Below, in pieces: positions 23,356 to 33,451 of a stretch of DNA of 64,000 nucleotides. A model generated the notes under the pieces. That model ran no database searches. It had not been told where the DNA came from and worked only from the letters and a program-made list of their open reading frames with translations. The stretch spans positions 434,001-498,000 of the forward strand of contig JARVKI010000020.1 in assembly GCA_036674765.1 (NCBI GenBank), written 5' to 3'. The DNA comes from Seiridium cupressi (Eukaryota > Ascomycota > Sordariomycetes > Amphisphaeriales > Sporocadaceae). The position numbers were made by a program, and so were the translations under genes. Positions within the stretch are counted from its first letter, which is position 1. Each line of letters opens with the position of its first letter.

Positions 23356-25431
23356 CTACCGGTCACCGATCAATGAGTCCATATCTACATCCCTACTTCT
23401 GGTATTGCGCTCGCTAGCGCCTGTCATATCGATGAAGCCAGCATCCATACCACTCTGGAATTTTGCCCTTACGTGGCGTGCCTGATCCTTCATCTGATCG
23501 AGGGTCATTGCAGGTTTTGGATTCGTCCGGGACGTGCTGTCAAAGCCATGAAACAAGAGTGGCAGGACGGAACTCTTCCAGACTGGCTGTCTTGGGTCTC
23601 GGTAGTTTTGAACCATCATCAAGATGAGTATGGCCGCGGTCGCCGCAAGCAGGACGAGTGGCATAAGAAGCCATCGCCAGTCAAAGTTGGTGCAGACAGT
23701 CATCTCAATGACGGTCCCAAGAGCCGACTCCTGCCTCGTGCTATTGTAGTTGGTCGATCCAATCGTTCGGAACTTGTTGGTTACTGCTGTTGAATACTGG
23801 TCGATCTGACTGCTGATGGTCTCGAATGACGCTTTCTCCTTGCTATAGAGAGGCGAAAGCCACCATGCATCATAACACCAAATAGAGCCACCTTGCCGTG
23901 AGTCGTAAGTGCACATTCCGTTAAAAATGGTCTCCCTCATGAATGAATCCAGTGCTGCGCCGTAGAGCCATTCGAGCTTGTACAGACATTCGTCGGGGAC
24001 TGTGTAATTCGTTCCGTCAACATTAATGCCCGTAAGTGTCCCATTGAATGTGCTCGGCAACGCAGAAAAGTTCGTCTTGTCGTATACAGCGTTGTCCACC
24101 AGACAAGGCGACTTCAGTGCCGTATAGTTCGCTGTCGCTTCAATACTGTCCGAGCTCATGTTTGCTTCTACCCAGTTGACCGGGGCTGGCTCAGTGGATA
24201 TCACGCGCTCGTCCAACACGCCACGACTCATATCGGCGTGATAATTTCGAAGACATGGGTATATGGAACATGATGTAGCGACGTAATCCGTTACATCCAC
24301 GTATCCGGTCACGTTATGGGGGCATTCCAATTGCCCTTGACTGTTGTTGCTACATGGCGATTGTGTAAAGGTCAGAACAGTGATATTGGTGAGAGCATCA
24401 CCCGCCAGCGATGCGAAACCGTCTGGAAAGGCAGACTCGGCCCAGGTCAAATTATAATCAACCATGACGTTGAGGTAAGCCTCGCCAGAGTAAGGGGATA
24501 ACCACAGGTTGTTCGGCATCGTGTAGTTCGTCCCGTTCTCGTTCCCGCTCACAAACTGGGTCGTGTCCATGCATTTGCTACACATCCCAATGGACGAATG
24601 TGTAATATTGTCTACACTGACTGGAAAGGTGCAGTTGCCCGTAGGGCAGGTAGCCACGATGACGGAGTCGTTCCCTGTAGGGTTTGTCAAGCCGTTGATC
24701 ATGGCGCCTTTCATGTCGACATCCACTTGCCACAGTCCAGCTCCTACCCGATAGAACAAGGCAGGGCCAGGGACGAAATGCGATACAGGAATTGATGCAT
24801 TCGCATCAGCAACAAGTTGCGGACACGTTACCGATCTGATGGCCTGTTGTGTGAATGGACCGATCGCCAAAGACAATATCGTGACAGTGGCACCGACGAC
24901 AGCCAGCAGGCTTTTTGGTGCTACAAACAACAGCTTGATCGAGCCGTTGACACTGCGACTTGCGCGGTCAAAGTCATGGAGATCCTTCAGCGGCTTCGGC
25001 CGGGAGAAGTACGCATATTTCAATTGGCCGATGACTTCCGCAACGGCCACGAGCATCGCAGCACGTTGAATCGTGGAAAGCAAGGCCACCAAGGTATTCA
25101 GGTTGATGGAGAAGGGCCAGTCTGGTACCTTCTGGCCCTCGAAGTGCGCGAGAATCCCAATTGTTGCAGCCATCAGGCCGATAGCTACAAGGAGCGAGAG
25201 GAATTCCCAAGTCCAGAACCGAAAAACATGGTGCCGCGACCGCAGAGCAGCTGGGCGCGATTCGCGCAGCATACGCTCCCGTGCGATATCGTTTCTATCA
25301 GCATCGTATTGACCTGGTGGGAAACCTTCGTTAGTTGCTCGGGACCGTAGTGAAGGAGACTCTTCCACTGTACCATCGTGCTTGTCGAAGGATACGCGAC
25401 GGGAGGCACCTGCATAACGATGATCCGCCAT
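23356..25431 (-). CDS. DUF3176 multi-pass membrane protein
   Basis: A single exon of 691 residues in the fungal DUF3176 family, whose function is unknown. The cytosolic N-terminus (about 1-70) is charged. Hydrophobic segments follow at about 76-97 (FLSLLVAIGLMAATIGILAH), 110-130 (LNTLVALLSTIQRAAMLVAV) and 170-195 (LLAVVGATVTILSLAIGPF). The conserved family block AAMLVAVAEVIGQLKYAYF lies between them. Then comes a large, probably extracellular loop of some 380 residues with many Asn-X-Ser/Thr sites and paired cysteines. A last segment (LLMPLVLLAATAAILILMMV) near residue 600 precedes a cytosolic tail. The topology suggests a plasma-membrane or vacuolar receptor- or sensor-like protein, but nothing in the sequence gives a ligand. 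Confidence 0.92.
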   Translation of the reverse strand: MADHRYAGASRRVSFDKHDGTVEESPSLRSRATNEGFPPGQYDADRNDIARERMLRESRPAALRSRHHVFRFWTWEFLSLLVAIGLMAATIGILAHFEGQKVPDWPFSINLNTLVALLSTIQRAAMLVAVAEVIGQLKYAYFSRPKPLKDLHDFDRASRSVNGSIKLLFVAPKSLLAVVGATVTILSLAIGPFTQQAIRSVTCPQLVADANASIPVSHFVPGPALFYRVGAGLWQVDVDMKGAMINGLTNPTGNDSVIVATCPTGNCTFPVSVDNITHSSIGMCSKCMDTTQFVSGNENGTNYTMPNNLWLSPYSGEAYLNVMVDYNLTWAESAFPDGFASLAGDALTNITVLTFTQSPCSNNSQGQLECPHNVTGYVDVTDYVATSCSIYPCLRNYHADMSRGVLDERVISTEPAPVNWVEANMSSDSIEATANYTALKSPCLVDNAVYDKTNFSALPSTFNGTLTGINVDGTNYTVPDECLYKLEWLYGAALDSFMRETIFNGMCTYDSRQGGSIWCYDAWWLSPLYSKEKASFETISSQIDQYSTAVTNKFRTIGSTNYNSTRQESALGTVIEMTVCTNFDWRWLLMPLVLLAATAAILILMMVQNYRDPRQPVWKSSVLPLLFHGFDSTSRTNPKPAMTLDQMKDQARHVRAKFQSGMDAGFIDMTGASERNTRSRDVDMDSLIGDR

Positions 25432-26248
25432 TTTGCTTCAGTACATGTAGGTTCAATGTAACCTATGTGCTCAGGCATCCACCCCTAGGTGCGCTGTGCC
25501 GCAGTGGCTCTCAAGCAAAAGACACAGCCCGATATTAAACAATGTTCGCCAGGGCCTGATAAATGTTGCGTTGGCACTCGTGAATTGCTCTTAATTGATG
25601 CGCATTTCAAGGTGTTGTCAAGGTCAAGTTCTCTTCCGTAAGACCAACTAGCAAGATATCAACCCAAGGATGGAGGCCTGAATTGTCCTTTTCAAGCCGA
25701 TGACGCTTAACTTCCCGTCCCGTCGAGGTTTGACTTGCCCTGAAAGTGGTCCGTCGCTTAAGTTACTGGCTAGCACGGGCCGCTAAGAACACCAGGCGTC
25801 TCAGCTCTTACTAGGCAGACTAGGGTATCCCTTGCAGTTTTGCGCGTTGTCTCCCGACTTGCATTGCCTGGCAGAGGCTGGGAACATCATCGCTGCTCGT
25901 GCTCTTTTTGGCCTTGAAATAGAATGTAGGCACAGGCTACAACAGCAGCTCCCGCGTGCCGGGTATCCAGTTACAAAAAGGGCAAGTGATGAGGTGTTCG
26001 GCCAATCAGCAGGCGCATTCGTCGCCTTTTAGAACTCCGTATCTTACTAATAAACATGGAACATCAAACGAGCGTGTATGCAGCTGAGACTTCAGCAGAG
26101 GACGGCTTGGAGACGACTTGAACAAAGGCGTCAAGCAAAGATGCACGACGTATCCCTTACTGGAGATACTGCATTGCTGAGTATAGATCACTTTATGACT
26201 GCTATATATAATCACATGCTAGCCTTGAAACCCAAGGTCGTAAGCAGC
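25432..26248. other. Intergenic between two minus-strand genes
   Basis: Upstream region of the DUF3176 gene and 3' region of the transporter gene. No gene seen. Confidence 0.5.
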
Positions 26249-28115
26249 CTACAGACTATACCTGAACTTGGCGTCTTCCTTGTCGGTCAAGTCAGTGCGA
26301 GGGGCGCCATACTTGTCCAAAACGACTGGCTCATCCGTCGCAGTGCTTTCGCTTGGCCCACCAGCGCTCGCCAGCTTGTCTCGCGCAGCGTTGTCTCGCA
26401 TGCACACGAATCGGTAAGCGGCGACTGCAACATAGAGCAAGCACCAGGTGACAATGCCCGCAACGACACCCTTAAAGTAACGAGGCTTCTCTGTCCACAA
26501 CTGTGGGCCGCCAATGCATCCAGCGCAGTACCCGATGAAGAACATGGCGTTTACCACGGAGCGTTTTGTGTTTCCTTTGACATTGGATGCCGTGAGGGAA
26601 AGCAGCGGCGACATGACAGCTGTTATGCAGGAGGCCTGAAAAGAATTCCCGTTTAGTAACAGCTCGAAAGTGCTCATCGCCAGGGTCGTTACTTACAAGC
26701 CAAGAAGCTACAATCATGCCCCAACCGGCATCAGTGGAGAGCTTCAAGAGCAGTATGGTGCCAATGAATGGCGGGATACTCATGACCATCACAACCAAGG
26801 TACGTTGGCGAGGGAATAGCCAGCAGCCCACTACACCAATCCATAGGAGCAATACCTGGACAGCCCCCGATGGTGCAGTATATAGCATCGTTTCGTACTT
26901 GTCGTATCCGATCGTGTTGATAACTAGTGAGGCGAACTGGCGAGGATCGTGTCAGCCGTCCCAGAACGAAATGTTATACTACCAATTGGGGATAAGCTAA
27001 CTGTAAATATGGGCGACTGCATGGTGACCAAGACACCGAATGCAAAGACAAACCATGACTTTGGGTCTAAGAGGGCCTCCCGGAGTTGTCGTAGAGAAAA
27101 CGAAGTCTTGTCGCCTCCCTCTCGGTCTTTGGCCATTCGAAGAGAAAGAACCTCTTTTTCTCTAACAGTCAGAAACCAGGCATCTTTGGGGCCATTGGGC
27201 ATGAGGACGTAGAATCCAACACCGGCCGCTGAGGTAATTGCACCGCAAACGATGAAAAGGGTTCGCCAGGGTGCCAAAGGTAGAGCCGTGTTTTTGCCAA
27301 TGCCATACATAAGGAGGCACCCAACGACTTGAGCAACACCATTCATTGTGATCCAGAGTCTGGTTGACAGGTGAGCTCACTGTGTCGGGAATCAGAGTTT
27401 TATGGTACTTACGCTGTGCGAGTGGCATGCTCTTCCTTCTGATACCAAATGGCAGTCATTGTAACGAAGGACGGAGACACAGCGCCTTCAGCAAACCCCA
27501 GGAAGAATCGGACTGCTGCAAAGCCGGCAAAATTATGCGGTGCTGCTAGGCACATGCAGATGATCCCCCAGATAACACTACCATCGGCAGTCAGCATAGT
27601 ATACGAATATATATTGGGCAGGATGATCGTACACCGTGGCGCCCACGAATTTCGTCAAATGCAATTTCGACATCAGGTAGATAAATGGGTATTCCGCAAC
27701 GAGTTGACCTGGAGAGAATGGCTGTCAGACGATCGTTCGTATTCAGATTGGCTGTACAAGATGTCCGGATCGCATACCAACGTAGAAAATGGAAGAACAC
27801 CAGGAGTATTGGGTGCTTGTCATTCCCAGGTCCGTAATAAGACCAAAGACCTGGTATCGTCAGCGGGATAATATTTACAGAACCAACGAATACAAGACTA
27901 ACCGACGCGTAACTGAGAGTCTGTTTGTCCAGATACTGGAGGAAAAAGATGAAGCACATCATGGGGAGGACGGTACGATCGATTTTGCGCAATACTCTCT
28001 TCTCTTCTTCCCGGGTGTAGGGCTCGGCAAACTCAACGTCTCCCTTCTCTTGCATACTGGGCTGCTTGCCATCCGCATTGGCAGACGGCTCGATAGGATG
28101 CGACTTCTCATCCAT
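26249..28115 (-). CDS. MFS transporter, allantoate permease (Dal5)/anion:cation symporter type
   Basis: Plasma-membrane importer of small carboxylates, amides or vitamins. Seven exons: 28115-27903, 27850-27778, 27708-27633, 27577-27413, 27359-27002, 26936-26697 and 26635-26249, total 503 residues. All phases agree and each junction restores family sequence: LDKQTLSYAS/VFGLITDLGM, SSIFYVG/QLVAEYPF, FVGAT/VVIWGIICMC, ATRTA/LWITMNG, SPIFT/FASLVINT and VASWL/ASCITAVMSP. Five of the six introns are 50-70 nt and the last is 61 nt with a TTACTAAAC branch point; the donor of intron 3 (GTACGA) is the weakest. Twelve hydrophobic spans can be laid out, with a short cytosolic N-terminus and a charged C-tail. 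It is divergent from the amidohydrolase gene with 534 bp between start codons, so the two probably share a control region. Confidence 0.92.
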
Positions 28116-28649
28116 ATTTAGTAAAGTTCGCTCGATCTAGCGGTCCTTGAACTGAATTGCACTTGGGTCTGCGGCGCAGGAGAAGTGTATTCATAACTTG
28201 GCGGTCCTTCGGGATGACACCGCCTCAGTCTTTTATGTCCTTGTTCGATCCATATCAGTCGTTGACCCCACCGCTTTGCCGGGGAAATAATGGGCATTGC
28301 GGAGCGGGAGAGGGAATCGGGATGATAGGTAGTCTGACAGCTCCAACGACTCGGGGAGCGCCGCATCGGAAGTTGTAATCAAGAGGGCGATGGCAGCTAA
28401 CCGATGGCAGCGACGCTAAAGAATCGCGGCAATCTGCCACAGGAGCCAATTTACCGACTGATAGCCATCTTCTATAGAGTACTAGTATTATATTTCGGAA
28501 AACTCCCGACACAACCAAGGAGGCAATCAACGCACACAGCTTGACAAAGTAAATAGACAACTCTTGAAAGTTTACAGACACCTGTTATCACCCCAATAGT
28601 CTCAATCCGATTCAAGGACTTGCACACCTTAAGAGATTAACGATTCATC
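28116..28649. promoter_or_regulatory. Shared divergent promoter region (transporter / amidohydrolase)
   Basis: A 534 bp spacer separates the start codons of the transporter (-) and the amidohydrolase (+). It contains no gene. The arrangement fits one regulatory region serving both genes; I did not find a certain binding site for a named regulator. Confidence 0.5.
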
Positions 28650-29984
28650 ATGGTTCAAGAAGCTGACGTCAAGCCGTGGCTGCGACCGCCGCCGAAGGCA
28701 TACATACTTCACAATGCAAATGTGGTTGACGTCGCTCAGGGCTCAATCCGCGGGTTCGCGACAGTGACAATCCAGAATGGGAAAATCTCCTCAATTCGTT
28801 CCGCTTCGGCTCAATTGCCATCGCAACCAGGATTTACGGTTATAGACTGCACTGGACAGTATCTGTGCCCTGGCCTCATCGACTCGCATGTGCACCTGGT
28901 TTCCGTGCCAGGCTTCATGGACCTAGCTTCCGCCTTTGGAAACCCAGAATCAGTCAGTCTCCTTCGCCAGCCCTACGTCTGCTCGCAGATGCTGCACCGT
29001 GGCTTCACGACGATACGAGACTGTGGCGGCGCCCACTCCGCTATCAAAGAGGCTATCGCCGATGGTGTCTTTCCTGGGCCGAGACTCTTCATCGCAGGAC
29101 ATGCGCTCAGCCAGTCTGGAGGGCATGCAGATTTCCGGAACAAACACGACCACTCGGCGTGCTGTGGTGGTGCCACGAATGGGCTCGGGCGTGTCTGCAA
29201 TGGCGTGCCCCAATGCATGCAGGCAGTGCGTGAGGAGATACGATCTGGGAGCGATTTTATCAAGGTCATGGGCTCTGGCGGTGTAAGCAGTCCGACAGAT
29301 AAGATCGACCACCTCCAATTCACGGGCAAGGAGATCCGGGCGATGGTCGAGTGCGCCAAGAATGCGGGGACATATGTGACCGCCCATGCTTACACGCCCG
29401 AAGCCATAAAGCACTGCGTCCGAAACGGAGTGAAAGGAATCGAACATGGCAATTTCCTCGACAAGGAAACCGCAGAGCTGTTGGTTAAGAACAATGTCTA
29501 TTTGACGCCGACCCTCGTCACTTACGACCAGATGGCATCATCAAAATGGGATGGCTACCTAACCCCTGAATCACAGTCTAAAAACACTGAAGTTTTGGAT
29601 TCCGGGATCAAGGCTCTCCAGGTGGCACACGAAGCTGGGGTCAAGATCTGTTTTGGCACCGACCTTCTCGGTCCTTTGGGTGCAGCGCAGACTCGTGAGT
29701 TCGCTATTCGTGCCAAGGTCCTTCCGTCTTTGGATGTCCTGCGTATGGCGACGCTCAACGCTGCACAGATGCTGCGACAGGAGTCTCACATTGGTCAAAT
29801 TCAGGAAGGGTTCGAGGCTGATATCCTATTTCTGACTGTAAATCCGCTTGAGGATGTCACGATATTAGACCAGCCAGAGCAATTTGTGAAAGGTGTTATG
29901 AAGGAAGGGCGCATTTATAAAAGTCGCACTTCTGCCATAGCTGAAGATGCAGGGGTACCAATCAGAGTTAAGCCGCAACTGTAA
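28650..29984 (+). CDS. Amidohydrolase-superfamily metallopeptidase/amidase
   Basis: Metal-dependent TIM-barrel hydrolase, 444 residues in one exon. It belongs by pattern to the branch with bacterial Xaa-Arg/Xaa-Pro-type carboxypeptidases and imidazolonepropionase-like proteins. The first metal motif HVHL is in CPGLIDSHVHL (about residues 72-82). The carboxylated metal-bridging lysine is likely in SDFIKVMGSGG, the later metal histidines are in YVTAHAYTPEA and VKGIEHGNFL, and the catalytic aspartate in ICFGTDLLGP. The N- and C-terminal beta-sandwich parts (AYILHNANVVDV at the start, FEADILFLTVNPLEDV at the end) are complete, so the enzyme looks active. No signal peptide is seen, so it is probably cytosolic. 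With the adjoining importer it suggests uptake and hydrolysis of an amide or dipeptide-like compound. The substrate cannot be told from sequence. Confidence 0.92.
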   Translation: MVQEADVKPWLRPPPKAYILHNANVVDVAQGSIRGFATVTIQNGKISSIRSASAQLPSQPGFTVIDCTGQYLCPGLIDSHVHLVSVPGFMDLASAFGNPESVSLLRQPYVCSQMLHRGFTTIRDCGGAHSAIKEAIADGVFPGPRLFIAGHALSQSGGHADFRNKHDHSACCGGATNGLGRVCNGVPQCMQAVREEIRSGSDFIKVMGSGGVSSPTDKIDHLQFTGKEIRAMVECAKNAGTYVTAHAYTPEAIKHCVRNGVKGIEHGNFLDKETAELLVKNNVYLTPTLVTYDQMASSKWDGYLTPESQSKNTEVLDSGIKALQVAHEAGVKICFGTDLLGPLGAAQTREFAIRAKVLPSLDVLRMATLNAAQMLRQESHIGQIQEGFEADILFLTVNPLEDVTILDQPEQFVKGVMKEGRIYKSRTSAIAEDAGVPIRVKPQL

Positions 29985-31483
29985 GAAAAGGAATGGCTGG
30001 AAAACAATAACAACAATCGGGACTGGCCGTATGAAACTTGAAATATGCAGCGACGTTTTAGCGAATTTAGTGTTCTAATTGAAAGGATCGAAGAGTGCAT
30101 CAAATATTGCATACATACCTCCTCGACAATCCTTGCTTGACCACCAAAGCTTATCTTCTGGTTCCTTCGCTGTCGTTTCCTTGTTGAGAGGGATTAAAGG
30201 CCCATTTCCACGCCAATATATGTATGGTACGAATTGTGACTTGGATCTAGGCTAGTGTACTTCTACTCTAGGCCTCCTGTCTTCGTTGCTTGACTGTTGC
30301 CCAACCAGACACGTCCCTCCGAATCGAAATGACCTCTTACAACACTGGCAAATATTTTATTGGCATCGGCATTTGGTATTGATGTTGAATTCTTCAAAGA
30401 GCTCGTCATACGGTCTAGTCCACAATGTTCTTGGCATGGTCAAGTATGAAGACCAAATATGACCGAAAATTTGGTCAGATGAGACAAACTTGCCAATTCC
30501 CCCAAAACCAAGAGCTTCGCTTATGTCTACAGCCTCAGCAACTCGTACCTGTTAAGAATATCACGATGGTTCTAGCGGGTAAATAAGAACTTGGTAGACG
30601 GGCTTCGAAAGACAGTTTTTTCTGGGTTAGTGTAGTTACGATCGAGGTCGATTAGCCAGGTGGCCGACCGGCATTGCCTGATTAAGTAGATATCTTCGAG
30701 ATGGTAAGTAAAGTACTATTGTCGCAAGGTTATCACCCAGCATCATTCACTTCAATTCACAGAGTCTCAGCGTCCGGCGTTGGGACAATCCGCAACGGGA
30801 CACATCATGGGACTGATGTGATCGGCGTGCTGAGGCTAGCTAGAAGAGCTTATATGTGGCGGACGTCCAAATTGGGTCAACCAACGCAGTCCCAGCGCTT
30901 TGACCGGTATGCTTGAAGCCAATTACATTCGAGGTCTAACATGTAAGTGCAAGGAACCCGAAGAACTAGACTTGCCTCGATTTATAGCTCCCGAAGATCG
31001 TCAAGACCATGCCTGAATGGCTTGCCCCAGATTCGACCACCCCAGAGTTCGCCTCGTCCGGTCGCCATCGATTACGCTGTGGCTTGGTGTGATATTATTT
31101 GCGCAGCTAAATGCCTATGCTCCAATTCCGGCATTTCTCAAGTTCAGACCGGAAGTGTGCTACTGGCCTTGAGATATAGCCAGATTAAAAATAGTATACC
31201 CTAGTTTAGGAGAAAATTACTTACTAAACCTGCTAGCGCAGGAACCGGCTCGAAGACTTGCCGATCAACAATTTCAGGAGTCTTTCATCAAAGCGTCGTT
31301 TGGATTCTGCCGAGAGACCTCACTGAATGATTAGGTCGCCGAATGTTATAGGGGCCAGGAGAAATAGAGATCGTCCAGACGGACGACGCCAAAAACGTTG
31401 TAGTGTTGGAGGGAATCACAGCCTAGCATGGAGATCGTGTGGAGTGGCTAAACACAGACTTGGAGACATATCGGATCATTGAA
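29985..31483. other. Gene-free stretch
   Basis: No gene seen on either strand in about 1.5 kb; only short frames. Confidence 0.5.
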
Positions 31484-31489
31484 TATAAA
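31484..31489 (+). promoter_or_regulatory. TATA box of the Gly/Asn-rich secreted protein gene
   Basis: TATAAA about 120 bases upstream of the ATG at 31609, followed by a pyrimidine-rich leader (CTCACTTTACAATACTACC). Confidence 0.55.
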
Positions 31490-31608
31490 ATCTGTCTCGC
31501 GTTTCCTTGTGTAAGAAGCAAAGCAGCATCCCATCTCTCACTTTACAATACTACCTACTCTAATATCTAATACACTCGTTACTCCACTTAATCGACACCA
31601 ATTTCACC

Positions 31609-32467
31609 ATGCAATTCACCTCGCTATTGGCCTCACTTATCCTCGCCACGGCCGTCGCCGCTGGCCCAATCCCCGGATATGGTGAGGGCCTTGGCTCAAC
31701 CATCGGAAGCGTTACAGGCTCAGGCAACGGCGCAGGAGTAAGTGGTCCTTCCACCATGCCTTCACGGATGGCGTGAAATCTGCCTGCCCCAGCACTTTTT
31801 CTCTTTACGGTTTATCCTTGCTAATCTTGTGTTATATAGAGCGGTGATGGTAACGGCAGCGGAAGCGGAAATGCTGCAGGAAGTAAGTTTCAAGTACAAA
31901 CCATACGCACATTTCACCATAGTACCCAATGGATCTGTTTTTTTTTTCTTTTTCTTTCGGTCTGGACACCTTTGAATGAAGTGGGCCCGAAGCCTCTACG
32001 AAAACCATACACAATACTCAGTATGTTAAGTATTCAACGAGGCTAATTCCTTTTCCCCAGATGGCAGTGGATCGAACGATGGCAATGGCAACAAGGTTGG
32101 AAACGGCGACGGCAATGAGGCGGGCAATGGCAACAAGGTCGGAAGTGGAAACTATGCTGATTTCTTGAACAACGTAAGATTCCTTTCTTGAAACAACTGG
32201 TAGAAGTATGCTAACCGGCCATGTAGATTACTCTCGGTGAGACAAGCCAGCAAATTGCACAGGTACGGAATTGTGAGGCTAACTTATAGACAGACTAATT
32301 GACAGCTTGCCGCAGGATGTTCTGGCGTCCATGAAAACCTTGTCAATGACATGCACAACCGATGTAGTGGCTGGGAGCATGCGATGTGTATGGAGTTAGA
32401 ACTCCTTAGGCCTTTTGGTCACGCTTTGGAATTTCTTTCATGTTGGTCTCGAAGTTTACCAATGTAA
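31609..32467 (+). CDS. Small secreted glycine/asparagine-rich protein, five exons
   Basis: Exons 31609-31737, 31840-31882, 32061-32173, 32227-32262 and 32306-32467 give 160 residues. All junctions keep frame, and donors are GTAAGT, GTAAGT, GTAAGA and GTACGG. A signal peptide (MQFTSLLASLILATAVAAGP) is followed by about 75 residues of Gly, Asn, Ser and Asp: GSGNGAG, SGDGNGSGSGN, and two copies of GNGNKVG spaced 14 codons apart. Then comes a short helical-looking segment (YADFLNNITLGETSQQIAQ) and a cysteine-bearing end (GCSGVHENLVNDMHNRCSG). There is no enzyme motif. Size, secretion, low complexity and intron density resemble effector or wall-associated proteins; the family is not known to me. 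The last 30 codons are the least certain, since another 3' splice could end the protein earlier. Confidence 0.7.
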
Positions 32468-33451
32468 AGAGAAGTAACTTAGGAACATTGTGTATCAATT
32501 CAAAATTAGAAAAGAACGTTATTTATCTATCTGCTCGAAGGGTGTATACGGTCTAGCAAGCGCAACATGTCCAGACAACTTGAGTGTTGAAGTGGTTATG
32601 ACCCAAATCATAATGATGGGCTATCATTGTGTCAAGAAATTATCAATGGTAGGGCCGGCTCTAGATGGAGTTGTAAAAAACCAAGGGCCCACAACGAGTT
32701 GTCAAGATATACTGCGAAACAAGCCGTAGACATTACCTGCAAAGCATCTTCCGTCGTGGAGTTATGATATATGTAGCCCCCACATGAACCTGTCGTTCTC
32801 TCGCTTCTAGCTGTCAATGTGAGACCGTGGGCTAGCGGCGGATAATAAGAAATACTATATCAATGATGTGACATTTATTGCCAGTGACATGGAAGGCCAG
32901 TTTGCGACTCGCACGATTGCTTTTTACGACGGAGGTATTTGATGCTGTCTGATGCTTGGTGGCTCTGAATCTAACATGATCGAAAATGAGAGTCTTTGGG
33001 CAGTGCGCACCCCCGATCAGTTGGTAACTTCAATGTGTATTCGAACGATGAGTGTGGCCAGTCTTGATAACCACCTCACATAAACTTCGCCCAGCAGAGC
33101 GTGATGGATGCGGCCCAGTGATTGATGCAGCCTAAACTCCATGCAACTACATGTAGGTCCTGGGTACCGGCTATCTGGTTCAGGGATGCTAATCTTCACT
33201 CTTCGTGCGATAGCATGGCGTGTCTTAGCGCACTTTCTCCAGGCTCAGCAGCCGCTAGATCACCCCATCCTTATCAGAACTCCGCACTCGAGCCACACCA
33301 AATCGTCGGGGGAGCGAGGGATGCTATCCGACTTCGGTAGGTATGATGCACGTAAGTAGAGGCCAATGTCCCGACATCCTTGGTCGGCTGTGTGACACTT
33401 GCATCGCCTTCCCGAGTCTCCCATCTACCGAGTGATGCCATAGCCGTCTCG
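32468..33451. other. Intergenic upstream of the zinc-cluster gene
   Basis: No gene seen. It includes the promoter of the transcription factor gene starting at 33452. Confidence 0.45.

Noticed and set aside
28116..28649. Considered whether transporter, amidohydrolase and nearby genes form a secondary-metabolite cluster.
   Set aside because: There is no backbone enzyme (PKS, NRPS, terpene cyclase) anywhere in the window, and the intact neighbours are unrelated.
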